Shown here: piece by piece, positions 17,136-25,376 of the stretch
How positions within the stretch are numbered: position 1 is the stretch's first letter
How the letters are laid out: the number at the start of each line of letters is the position of its first letter
Assembly: GCA_023954815.1 (NCBI GenBank)
Contig: JAGSHB010000029.1
Location: forward strand, 1-43,115
DNA from: Myxococcales bacterium
Lineage (GTDB): Bacteria; Myxococcota_A; UBA9042
Reading direction: 5' to 3'
DNA: 43,115 nt
Made by a program: the position numbers and the translations under genes
Notes under the pieces: generated by a model
Database searches by the model: none
What the model was told of the DNA's origin: nothing
What the model saw: only the letters and a program-made list of their open reading frames with translations

Positions 17136-18061
17136 CAGAAATGCCAGGGTGTGCTGGAGAAATCCTGTGGCCGCTTTTCGATGAAGGCGTCGCGGCCCTC
17201 CTGCGCCTCATCGGTGCCGTAAGCGAGCCGTGTCGCCTCGCCGGCGAAGAGCTGCTGGCCGACCAAGCCATCGTCGACGAGGTTGAATGCAAACTTGAGC
17301 ATACGCTGGGCTGTTGGGCTCTTGGCGCAGATGCGACGTCCCCAATCCAGCGCGACCTCTTCCAGCTCTGCATGGGGCACGGAGCGATTGACCATGCCCA
17401 TCGCAAAGGCTTCGTCCGCGCTGTAGTTGAGACCCAAGAAGAAGATCTCCCGTGCGCGCTTTTGGCCCACCATCTTCGCCAAATAGGCCGATCCGAAGCC
17501 GCCATCGAAGCTCGCGACGTCTGCGTCGGTCTGCTTGAAGATCGCGTGCTCTTTGCTCGCCAAGGTCATGTCACAGACCACGTGCAGGCTGTGCCCGCCG
17601 CCCACCGCCCAACCCGGTACCACGCAGATGACGACCTTCGGCATGAAGCGAATGAGGCGCTGCACTTCGAGAATGTGAAGCCGACCCAGACGCGATGGGT
17701 CGATGGCCTCGGCCGTGTCGCCATCGGTTGTGTATTTGTAGCCGTCTTTACCGCGAATTCGCTGATCACCACCGGAGCAAAAGGCCCAGCCGCCGTCTTT
17801 GAGAGACGGCCCATTACCGGTCAGCAGCACGCAACCGACGCTGGCGGTCATTCGCGCGTGATCGAGGGCCCGGTACAGCTCGTCGACCGTCTGCGGGCGG
17901 AAGGCGTTGCGGACTTCGGGGCGATCAAAAGCGATGCGAACGACGCCCTCTAGCTTGCCTGTCCCGTCGATGGCGCGGTGATACGTGATGTCTTTGAACG
18001 AAAAGCCGGGAACTTCGCGCCAGCGCTCAGGCCGGAAGGGGCTGTTTTCAGTCGGGCTCAT
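17135..18061 (-). CDS. menB: 1,4-dihydroxy-2-naphthoyl-CoA synthase
   Basis: A 308-residue crotonase-fold enzyme that closes the naphthoquinone ring from o-succinylbenzoyl-CoA in menaquinone synthesis. MenB-specific blocks are present: RPEVRNAFRPQTVDEL, FCSGGDQRIRGKDGYKY, VPGWAVGGGHSLHVVCD and DADVASFDGGFGSAYLA. The C-terminal extension ends in STPWHF. The start is the ATG at 18061 with GGAG about eleven bases upstream; the frame runs further upstream through non-coding repeat sequence. No other men gene is in the window. DUF5522 follows with overlapping stop/start. A copy of the three-hairpin repeat lies in its leader region. Confidence 0.96.
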   Translation of the reverse strand: MSPTENSPFRPERWREVPGFSFKDITYHRAIDGTGKLEGVVRIAFDRPEVRNAFRPQTVDELYRALDHARMTASVGCVLLTGNGPSLKDGGWAFCSGGDQRIRGKDGYKYTTDGDTAEAIDPSRLGRLHILEVQRLIRFMPKVVICVVPGWAVGGGHSLHVVCDMTLASKEHAIFKQTDADVASFDGGFGSAYLAKMVGQKRAREIFFLGLNYSADEAFAMGMVNRSVPHAELEEVALDWGRRICAKSPTAQRMLKFAFNLVDDGLVGQQLFAGEATRLAYGTDEAQEGRDAFIEKRPQDFSSTPWHF

Positions 18062-18172
18062 GGGGACGTTCTCCAAGTCTGGGAGCCCGCCGCGCGGCAG
18101 AGAACTGCTGCTAGCAGACTGCGCTTTTTCTCGTGTTCGCTGCCCAGGAACGCCTTGGAAGCGCTGTCTGCT

Positions 18173-18283
18173 GGGATGGGGAAGTCGCGGCTTGCCGCGG
18201 CTGGGGGCGCTCGTAGCCCCCCCAAAGATAAGAAGACTAGCAGCGTGCTGCGACAGTAATGGAATTACGCCGCGCGCTGCTAG
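18173..18283 (-). repeat. Three-hairpin intergenic repeat, copy 2
   Basis: This is the second copy of the element at 7-117, in the same orientation. The first 51 bases match with only two substitutions. The terminal hairpin (18237-18283) keeps the inner GTGCTGCGACAGTAAT core, but its outer arms are CTAGCAGC/GCTGCTAG instead of AGCCGT/ACGGCT, so pairing is kept by different bases. One T-C mismatch and one T-G wobble occur in the stem. The TAG stop of the preceding minus-strand gene (18280-18282) lies inside the arm. The element lies between that gene and menB, 112 bp from the menB start, so it may also separate the two transcripts. Confidence 0.85.
18237..18283 (-). terminator. Stop-codon-overlapping hairpin terminator
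   Basis: On the minus strand this is a 15-pair stem with one mismatch and one non-Watson-Crick pair, an inner GTAAT/ATTAC stem and a 3-nt loop, followed by TCTTCTTATCTTT. The stop codon of the TPR-protein gene is inside its 5' arm. Probably an intrinsic terminator. Confidence 0.55.
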
Positions 18284-19119
18284 AGCCCCATTGCCACCCG
18301 CGCATCTGCGGCGGCCTTCACCGCAGCCATACGCACCTTTGGATTGAGTCGCAAGGCCTCTTTGTAGGCGCCGATAGCTTCGTTGGCGTATCCCATCTCC
18401 ACAGCGACCGCGCCGCGCAGCGCCCAACGCAGCGCCTGCTCGGCTTTGGAAACCGTCTTGTCTGTCGTTGCTGCCTGGCTCGCTCGCCACGCATCATCAT
18501 AACGCCAGCCACTCAGCAGATGGGCGATGTGCGCTCGTGCTTGGCCCTTTTCCTTGGCCTCGTTTGCGAGACCGTCCCGGTGACGCCACTCGATCACACC
18601 AAAGTGCGCGGTCTTACCGCTTTTGCGTTCCGTTTGCGGCCACCGTCGACAGTGTAAAATGCGCCAACCGAGCTCGCTGAGCCACAGCTCGTACTCCTCC
18701 CGAAGGGTGATGGCGTAGGTAGGATCGATGATCTGCGTGGTGAATGAAAACTGCGCTTGGCTGCCGGTGATCTTGGTTTGGGCTTCGGAAAATCGCAGCA
18801 TCCGACCGAGGGTCGGCGTACCGAAATAGCGATTCATCGTGCGCTCGACCATGCGATCCCGATTCAGCACCAGGTCGTGAGGTTGCTTGTCTTTGTCACG
18901 GGCCAGCGTCAGCGTACTGTTGGTCGCCCACGGCCGCAGGGCCGGCCCCATGTGGTGCCGCAACAGACCCGCGCGCCGTGCATACACGACCGTGCCCATG
19001 ATCTTGCCTTCTTCCCGACGCTGCGCCTTGCTCAGCGTCGGGTTGACGACCTCGATGGGGCCGCATGCGGCAGCTGCGGCGGTCGTCACGAGCGTGGTTA
19101 GGAAGTGTCGACGATCCAC
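18280..19119 (-). CDS. Exported protein with twin-Arg-like signal and C-terminal TPR
   Basis: A 279-residue protein. Its N-terminus (VDRRHFLTTLVTTAAAAACG) has an RR motif, a hydrophobic stretch and a possible lipobox (AAAC), so it may be a Tat-exported lipoprotein. The middle has aromatic-rich strands with no family I recognise. Residues about 235-279 form a tetratricopeptide-type helical hairpin (ALRGAVAVEMGYANEAIGAYKEALRLNP). The GTG start at 19119 is chosen because GGAG lies six bases upstream and the signal then starts at once. It is divergent from the hexomutase gene and its stop lies within repeat copy 2. Confidence 0.75.
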   Translation of the reverse strand: MDRRHFLTTLVTTAAAAACGPIEVVNPTLSKAQRREEGKIMGTVVYARRAGLLRHHMGPALRPWATNSTLTLARDKDKQPHDLVLNRDRMVERTMNRYFGTPTLGRMLRFSEAQTKITGSQAQFSFTTQIIDPTYAITLREEYELWLSELGWRILHCRRWPQTERKSGKTAHFGVIEWRHRDGLANEAKEKGQARAHIAHLLSGWRYDDAWRASQAATTDKTVSKAEQALRWALRGAVAVEMGYANEAIGAYKEALRLNPKVRMAAVKAAADARVAMGL

Positions 19120-19446
19120 GAAAAACTCCGATGTGGTGGCGATTTCGGCACCAGCATGCCGCTGGTTTGGTGCCGTGCCAAGAAAGCGCATTTGGCGAGC
19201 CGATCGTGCGCAATGGCCTTGAATTTTGGGTCTCGACGGTCGGTTTTGAGCGCAGCAACTTGCCCGTTTTGGCAGGTCCTTTCCATCTCAGGACGCTGGG
19301 TCCCCGAGACCCTGACAGGCTGGATGACGGTCGCTCGCCGGCCATGTCCCGGGTGACTCGGCTCCGGGATCGCGCCCCATCCGGGCCGTTGCCGCGGCTG
19401 CCTTCGTGGTGGTATGCACCGCCCGACCCCAGCCCCGGAGTGATCA
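19120..19446. other. 327-bp divergent intergenic region
   Basis: This region separates the start codons of the exported TPR protein (minus) and the phosphohexomutase (plus) and must hold both promoters. I see GGAG signals for both genes and a small GGGTC/GACCC hairpin at 19298-19312. I found no clear -35/-10 pair and no gene. Frames are open on both strands here, but none has an SD or recognisable product. Confidence 0.5.
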
Positions 19447-21219
19447 ATGACCGCCCTTTCAGATCTCATCGCCCAGGCCCACAACTTTGCCGCGCAAGAT
19501 CCTGAACGCGACTCGGCAAACGAGCTGCTCGCCGTGATCGAGCGCGCGCAGGCTGGCGATGGCGCCGCGGCTGATGATCTCGCCGAACGGTTCGCCGATC
19601 GCCTGCGTTTTGGCACAGCAGGGCTTCGAGGCCGCATTGAGGGCGGCACCAACCGCATGAACCGCGTCGTGGTCATGCAGGCTGCCTGGGGATTGGGCCA
19701 GTACATTAAGGCAGGCGGCATGGGGGTCGACGCGGCGCAGGGCGTTGTGATCGCCTTTGATGGTCGTCGTCTCTCTCGGCAATTTGCCGAAGACACCGCC
19801 GCTGTTCTCGCGGCCATGGGCGTGCCGAGTCACCTCTTTCCGGAGGTCGCTCCAACACCTGTCTGTGCCTATGCCGTGCGCCATCTGGGGGCCGCAGCGG
19901 GCGTCATGGTCACCGCGAGCCACAATCCGCCAGACGACAACGGCTACAAGGTCTACCAAGCCACGGGTGGGCAGATCATCGCGCCGCACGACACCGGAAT
20001 CTCGGAGTGGATCGAAAAAGCGCCAGCCATCGGAGAGCTGCCCCGCGTGCTGCCCTTTGACGCCGCCCAGGCGGGCTTGCGACACATCGTCGGCGATGAG
20101 GTCGTCGCCGCCTATTTCGACGGCGTCGCCGCTGGGTGCGTGCATCCTGGTGCGACGGCTGCCCACCCCATGTCGCTGGTCTACACGGCCATGCATGGGG
20201 TCGGTCACGGGCCGGTCGAGCGAGCGTTGCGCCAGGCTGGTGTGCACGGCCTCGCCGTCGTTCCGAGTCAGACCGAGCCCGACGGTGCGTTTCCCACGGT
20301 CGCTTTCCCCAATCCCGAAGAGCCCGGCGCCATGGACCGGGCGCTCGAATTGGCCGCCGAAGTGCGCGCTGAGCTCATTTTGGCCAACGATCCCGACGCC
20401 GACCGCCTCGCTGTTGGTGTCCCCGATGGTGATGGCTATCGGATGCTCAGCGGCAATGACGTCGGTGCGCTGCTCGGCCACGACGCCATCGCGTTTGCCG
20501 ACACCCAAGGAAAAACCAAGCTCGCCGTGACCACGATCGTCTCCTCTTCCATGCTCGGGCGTATCGCCGGTGACCTCGGCGCCGCCTACGCCGAGACGCT
20601 GACGGGTTTCAAGTGGCTCGCCCACGCCGGCATCACCCGGTTGGCCGAACGGGACGAGCACTTCGTCTTCGGTTTCGAAGAAGCCCTGGGCTACAGCGTG
20701 GGGCCGCTGGTCAAGGACAAGGACGGCGTCAGCGCGGTGGTCCGTCTCGTGGAGCTCGCTTGTTGGCTCAAAGGGCAGGGGCGCACGCTGACCGACGAAC
20801 TCGATCGCCTGGCGCTGACCCACGGTCTGTCTGTGGGCGCGCAGTGGTCTGTGCGGATGCCTGGGCAGCAGGGGCGTGCGCAGATCGACAAAGCCATGGC
20901 CGCCTTGCGACAAGAAGCGCCGGCTCAACTCGCGGGGCTGGACGTGGTCGAGTGGGTCGATCTGGCAGATGGCAGCGGTTGGGCGGCTTCGGACGCACCG
21001 CGCGATCTGGACCTGCCCTCGGCCGACGTGCTCACGTACTACGACGCCGAGGGCACGCGCCTGGTGGTGCGCCCCAGCGGTACCGAGCCCAAGATCAAGT
21101 TCTACTTGGAGAGTGTCGGCTGGCCTAAAGAGCGCAGCGATATCGACGGTGTTCGCGCCGAGCGAGAGCAGCGACTTTCCGCCATTCGTGCCGATATTAT
21201 GGGTGTTTTAGGGCTGTAG
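19447..21219 (+). CDS. Phosphoglucomutase/phosphomannomutase family protein
   Basis: A 590-residue alpha-D-phosphohexomutase. FGTAGLRGRIEGGTNRMN (55-72) is the N-terminal motif. The phosphoserine loop is TASHNPPDDNGYKVY with S158, the metal loop is DPDADR (315-320), the sugar-binding loop is GFEEALGYSVG (about 400), and the phosphate-binding loop is RPSGTEPKIKFY near the C-terminus. The length and GFEEALGY fit the larger bacterial PgcA-type enzymes that interconvert glucose 1- and 6-phosphate. GGAG seven bases before the ATG supports the start. It converges on the barrel gene at 21289. Confidence 0.94.
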   Translation: MTALSDLIAQAHNFAAQDPERDSANELLAVIERAQAGDGAAADDLAERFADRLRFGTAGLRGRIEGGTNRMNRVVVMQAAWGLGQYIKAGGMGVDAAQGVVIAFDGRRLSRQFAEDTAAVLAAMGVPSHLFPEVAPTPVCAYAVRHLGAAAGVMVTASHNPPDDNGYKVYQATGGQIIAPHDTGISEWIEKAPAIGELPRVLPFDAAQAGLRHIVGDEVVAAYFDGVAAGCVHPGATAAHPMSLVYTAMHGVGHGPVERALRQAGVHGLAVVPSQTEPDGAFPTVAFPNPEEPGAMDRALELAAEVRAELILANDPDADRLAVGVPDGDGYRMLSGNDVGALLGHDAIAFADTQGKTKLAVTTIVSSSMLGRIAGDLGAAYAETLTGFKWLAHAGITRLAERDEHFVFGFEEALGYSVGPLVKDKDGVSAVVRLVELACWLKGQGRTLTDELDRLALTHGLSVGAQWSVRMPGQQGRAQIDKAMAALRQEAPAQLAGLDVVEWVDLADGSGWAASDAPRDLDLPSADVLTYYDAEGTRLVVRPSGTEPKIKFYLESVGWPKERSDIDGVRAEREQRLSAIRADIMGVLGL

Positions 21220-21288
21220 CGGCTTGAAAGTGGACTGCGCCGGCACACCGGGGTCGGCCACGCAGGACTGGGCGCGAAACCTGCTCGT

Positions 21289-22512
21289 CTACCAGAACTT
21301 CAGCAGCAGCCGCATACCGACCGTCACCGCATTGGCCGGGCGCATGTTCTTACCGGGCAGAATGTCGAGCGAGCGTCCACGCACGTACAGCATCATCGGC
21401 GCACCGACCCGCAGCAGACTCAGGGTCGCCTGGGCAGCGAAGATGTGCTTGTAACCGGCGCCCCAGAACTCGGCCTGCTTGACGCTCCAGATATCGTAGT
21501 TGCTCTCCCACACACTGGGCTGCAGGTTCACGAAACTGTACTGCACCAACAGGGACAGCAGCGGCGGGAATTTGCGGGCTTTCTCTACAGAGCCTTGGGT
21601 CATCCAGGTGCCCAGCGTCGGCCCAATAATCGGCGCCCACTCGATCTGCACACGTCCGACCTGCCAGTCGCCGCCGTTGATCTTGTAGGTCTCACCGACG
21701 TACGGCGCTTGGGTCAGCAGCAGAGGATGCCGGGAGCCGGTCGCTGCATCGTAGGTCCGCGTCCGCAGCCACGCGTAGTAGCCCTCGGCACTCAATGTCA
21801 GCCGCGCGACATCGCCAGTCCACCAGGGGCGCCAATCGATCGACAGATGGGCCTCGGCATCGCCATAGTTGTGCAGCCACCACGCGGTGTTACCGATCTC
21901 TAGCAAGGCTTCGGGGTTCTTGTCGCGACCGGTCGGCAGCGCGCCTTGCAGGGTCATGCCGAGGCTGATGTTGTTTGCGAGCATCCACTCGGTCGACGGC
22001 AGCCGATAGCGCAACGCCACGACGGTGTCGCCCCAAGCGTTCTTGTTGCTGACAGCCCGATTGACCGGCTTCCTTTGGCCCATGGAGCCAGCCCATTCCC
22101 AGAAATCCTGCTCGGAATAGGGCCGCCCGAGGCTCGCCTGATAGTCGCCCGGCTCCCAGGCCAGGTTGGCTTGGATGACCGTCTCCAGGCTCAGCGGGTT
22201 GGCAAAGGCGATGGTGAGCCGGTCGGTGATGCCGTAGAGCACGCGCAGGGCAAAAATCTTTTGCTGCACGCTTGGCGTCGCCCGGATGATGCCCTGCAAG
22301 CCGGCGCCGGCCTCGTACCGCTCGGTCGGTGCCAGCAGCGGAACGCTTTTGCCGTTGCGATCGAATTGCCGCGATGTGGTCGCGTAAATGTAGGCAGCGT
22401 CGATGAGAAACGTGCCACGGGGCAAACTATCGCCCAATCCAGCGTGGGCCTGAGGCAGGGCGATGACGGTGCAGGCCAAAGCTGCCGCGGCTGCGAGATG
22501 ACGGAATCCCAT
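21289..22512 (-). CDS. Predicted outer-membrane barrel protein
   Basis: A 407-residue protein with a Sec signal (ALACTVIALPQAHA-G) and barrel-like alternation. Conserved-looking turns include GITDRLTIAFANPLS, NISLGMTLQGALPTGRDKN and AEAHLSIDWRPWW. It ends MRLLLKFW, an outer-membrane-type C-terminus. It resembles 'transporter-like' barrels related to the FadL/DUF3187 range, but I cannot name a family. Its ATG overlaps the stop of the C45-like gene (TAATG), so the two are translationally coupled. Confidence 0.75.
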   Translation of the reverse strand: MGFRHLAAAAALACTVIALPQAHAGLGDSLPRGTFLIDAAYIYATTSRQFDRNGKSVPLLAPTERYEAGAGLQGIIRATPSVQQKIFALRVLYGITDRLTIAFANPLSLETVIQANLAWEPGDYQASLGRPYSEQDFWEWAGSMGQRKPVNRAVSNKNAWGDTVVALRYRLPSTEWMLANNISLGMTLQGALPTGRDKNPEALLEIGNTAWWLHNYGDAEAHLSIDWRPWWTGDVARLTLSAEGYYAWLRTRTYDAATGSRHPLLLTQAPYVGETYKINGGDWQVGRVQIEWAPIIGPTLGTWMTQGSVEKARKFPPLLSLLVQYSFVNLQPSVWESNYDIWSVKQAEFWGAGYKHIFAAQATLSLLRVGAPMMLYVRGRSLDILPGKNMRPANAVTVGMRLLLKFW

Positions 22513-24482
22513 TACTGGCCTCCATCAGCGAAAGAGAAGGTCTCCCACGGCGCATCGGTGGCGGGTACGGCCCCCATGGCGTGGTGAATTTTCCCGGTCG
22601 CGGGCTCAAAGACCACCGCGTTCATGCTGTCGCTTTTGTCGACTAGTCTCGGATCGCTCAAAATAGCTTGCGCCGCCGGCACATCGAGCTTGCCGTGCTG
22701 TTCGGTCAAGATTGTGCCGAGTGTATGGAACACCAGCAGGCTCTTGAAGAAGTAGGTGCTCACCACACGCTGACTGTCGATGGTGACTTTGACCCCCGCA
22801 TTGCCGAGCAGCGCGGTCGCCAGGGCAGTGATCAGTGGATCGACATCGACCGTCTTCTCGACGTAGTGCACACCCGCTCGCAGGTCGTCTTCCGTGTTGC
22901 TCGCGGGCGAGTTCTCCGGGCTACCGTTCCATTTCACGACCGTCACGCCCTCGGGCAGATTGTCGTCGATGGGCTCAGCGTCGGCGTCGATCTCAGCGAG
23001 CCGCAGTTTGCCGTCTTTGTCCGCCACCATGCAGACCCAGCCCATGAGGTGCTGGTACTTGACCAGCTGGGTCATCGCAGCGTCGCTGTCGGTGGCCTCA
23101 CGCGAGATTTCGCGCATCGCCAGACCAATAGGCCAGCCTTTGCTTGTTAATTTCGCCTTGTCGAGCCCGCCGGTCAGCTGGCCGAGCAGGTCCTTCAGGA
23201 TGGCGTTGTCGAGCGTGTCTGAGAAGTTGCAGGCCCAGGCGACGCCGCGTTTGCTCATGCCCGAAAAGCCCCAGGTGAGCCCGGCCCACGACAGGTAGGC
23301 ATGGTCGGATTTACCGCTGCCCTCTTCGGCGTGGTGCACGAACAGGGTCGTGCCTTCGTGAGCGGCGCCAGCGTCGAGCAGCGCGAAGTGCTGAGCCAAG
23401 ATCGGCGCGCCGTCTTTGGTGGCGCTGCCTTTGACGGCGAAGGCGATGGGCGGGGGCCGCGTACGACCGTCATCGATCCCCTTATTGGGGACTTCCGCCG
23501 CTTTCTTGCCGTAGCCCTTGGTCGTGAATGTCAGGGTCTCTGGGCGGCCAAATCGGGCGTGGGCGGGCGGTGGGTCGGCCAAGATCGTGGTGTCCGCGGC
23601 GGAGATCATGACGGCTTGCACCGAGGCCGCCGCGAGGGGCTCCGTGGGCGTCAGGATCACCTCCAACTCCTTCGGCTCTCCTTCCTTCGTTGTCAGCTGT
23701 TTCATCGCTAAACCCGCATCACCATGGACATAAAGCGTTGAATTGAGCTGCACGCGCACCGTCTTTGGATCGACACCGTCTGCATCGCTCAGCACCAGCC
23801 TGATCTGGGCGTCGGTCGGGATTTCGACCGCTTGGGCAGTAGCGAGCGCGTTGTATTTCTTCTCTTTGGCCGGCTCCCCTTTGGCGTTCTTCAGCCCTTT
23901 GACCTCCCAGCGCACCAAAGACGGTCCGCCGGAGTAGCGCAACGTCGCCGCGATGGCGCGCACAGCAAGGACGGTGTCGGGGAAGGTGTTGAGCAACAAG
24001 ATCTGGTCGTAACTCAGCCCGCAGCCATCAGCGATACCGCGCATCTCTTCTTTGTAGTGTTCGGGTAGCTGCGTTTCGACCGATTGGGCCATCTCGAGCA
24101 GCAGCTGGTAGCTGAACTTACCGTCCGCGTAGGCATCCCCCTGGTAGTGGGTCAGAAATCCGGCGATGGAGGGCTGCTCCCGGTTGAGGTTGGGCAGCAG
24201 CGCCGTGCTCAGCACCTGCGTATAGAAGGCGCGAATCCGATGACGCAGGCGCTTGCCGTGGTCCAGGCCTCGGGCATAGGGCGCACCGCGCAGGTGAATG
24301 GTCTCACGATAAACACCCACGGGTTCCTCGACGCAACCTGAGGTGGCGACGATGACAAGGAGCGCAAGCCACACAAGATGAGCCAGTGGCGATCGGCGTA
24401 ACGGTAGCGATCGACGAAATTGCAGCGGTGCCAAGGGTTGTTCCAAAGATGGGCCGACGGGCGGCGGGGGTGGTCTGGGCAC
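22512..24482 (-). CDS. C45/acyl-CoA:6-APA acyltransferase-like lipoprotein, Cys missing
   Basis: A 656-residue protein with a lipobox (ATSGC, C50 counting from the GTG at 24482; this start is tentative and lacks an SD). The family features are GAPYARGLDHGKRL (66-79), LPEHYKEEMRGIADGCGLSYDQILLLNTFPD (139-169), GSATKDGAPILAQHF (352-366) and SWAGLTWGFSGMSKRGVAWACNFSD (398-422). These are the hallmarks of C45 autoproteolytic amidohydrolases. The nucleophilic Cys normally sits just before the 'T.DG' block. Here that site reads RPPPIAF, and no Cys occurs between C154 and C418. About 180 extra residues are inserted before this block. It may be a non-catalytic relative. It is coupled to a barrel gene. 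Confidence 0.75.
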   Translation of the reverse strand: MPRPPPPPVGPSLEQPLAPLQFRRSLPLRRSPLAHLVWLALLVIVATSGCVEEPVGVYRETIHLRGAPYARGLDHGKRLRHRIRAFYTQVLSTALLPNLNREQPSIAGFLTHYQGDAYADGKFSYQLLLEMAQSVETQLPEHYKEEMRGIADGCGLSYDQILLLNTFPDTVLAVRAIAATLRYSGGPSLVRWEVKGLKNAKGEPAKEKKYNALATAQAVEIPTDAQIRLVLSDADGVDPKTVRVQLNSTLYVHGDAGLAMKQLTTKEGEPKELEVILTPTEPLAAASVQAVMISAADTTILADPPPAHARFGRPETLTFTTKGYGKKAAEVPNKGIDDGRTRPPPIAFAVKGSATKDGAPILAQHFALLDAGAAHEGTTLFVHHAEEGSGKSDHAYLSWAGLTWGFSGMSKRGVAWACNFSDTLDNAILKDLLGQLTGGLDKAKLTSKGWPIGLAMREISREATDSDAAMTQLVKYQHLMGWVCMVADKDGKLRLAEIDADAEPIDDNLPEGVTVVKWNGSPENSPASNTEDDLRAGVHYVEKTVDVDPLITALATALLGNAGVKVTIDSQRVVSTYFFKSLLVFHTLGTILTEQHGKLDVPAAQAILSDPRLVDKSDSMNAVVFEPATGKIHHAMGAVPATDAPWETFSFADGGQ

Positions 24483-24596
24483 CTTGGGCCACGCCCTGCC
24501 TCAGCGTCAAGCAAACGCCGGGCCAGTTCGCTGCGGTGGCGCGCGGTTGGCTTCCCTCCCAGAGCGCCGATTGGGCGCCCCCGCAGCCGAGCCGAC

Positions 24597-25376
24597 TCAC
24601 GCTGCGACGCGGGACTGCCAGGCTGCCTGGGCCGCCAACCCGCGCCGCTCCAAGCCCGGCACAATCACCGTCGAAACGGTCTCGTAAAACAACGACCGCG
24701 CTTCATTGCCATCACATACGCCGACTTCCGCAGCTTGCTGTGACGGCGCGGGACCAGCGGGCAACTCCCGCAATTCATGAGCTTCCAGGTGGCCAAACGC
24801 CAGCCGCAGCCAGGCGCTCAGCCGCTTTTTGCGCACAGGTCCCAGCTTGGGCGCCAGCTCGTCGAGCAGCCGCCAGCCAAAGCGCGCGTGGCCCACTTCG
24901 TCCGCCAAAATCAGGCGCAGGGTCCGCTCCAGCTCCCGCGGGCCGCTCTCCAGCCGCTCGCTGTTGATCAGCGCCACTGCCACGGTTTCAGACAGACAGG
25001 AGACGCTCAGCACGTTGCGCATGAGGCCCTCGAGCGCGCATGTATCGCCGTGGGTCGGGACCGGTGGCAGGTCGGGCAACGTCTGTCGCGCCTCGCCGCC
25101 GAGGGCCACGACCGCAGCGGCACATTGGGTACCGTGGCGATATTCATCGGCCTCAAACCGCGCCAATTTGTCCCGCCACGCCGAACTGAGCCCAGCATCG
25201 GCGGCCTGAAGCTGTAGATCTTTGAAGATCCGTGCAGATACCCACTCATTGACCATTCGCCCCTGCCAAGTGGCGATCGCGCTGCGCCGATCTCGCTCGG
25301 TCAACGTCGGTGCATCGACCAAGTACAAGGGCCGCTTGGCCGCCTCACCCATCAGATCCAATAGTTGCCCACTCAT
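24597..25376 (-). CDS. Ferritin-like diiron protein
   Basis: A 259-residue helical protein with two E...ExxH sets: E44 with E78-YR-H81, and E130 with E160-VG-H163. This is the arrangement of a four-helix diiron site as in ferritin-like oxidases and hydroxylases. There is no signal peptide, so it is cytoplasmic. The substrate is unknown. The ATG (25376) overlaps the TGA of the preceding lipoprotein gene by four bases (ATGA), and GGAGG lies inside that gene. It is thus made from the same transcript as an exported protein. Confidence 0.85.
   Translation of the reverse strand: MSGQLLDLMGEAAKRPLYLVDAPTLTERDRRSAIATWQGRMVNEWVSARIFKDLQLQAADAGLSSAWRDKLARFEADEYRHGTQCAAAVVALGGEARQTLPDLPPVPTHGDTCALEGLMRNVLSVSCLSETVAVALINSERLESGPRELERTLRLILADEVGHARFGWRLLDELAPKLGPVRKKRLSAWLRLAFGHLEAHELRELPAGPAPSQQAAEVGVCDGNEARSLFYETVSTVIVPGLERRGLAAQAAWQSRVAA

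Noticed and set aside
19459-20928. 489-codon open frame on the minus strand
   Set aside because: It is antisense to the phosphohexomutase, whose motifs are complete. It is a typical shadow frame of GC-rich coding DNA.
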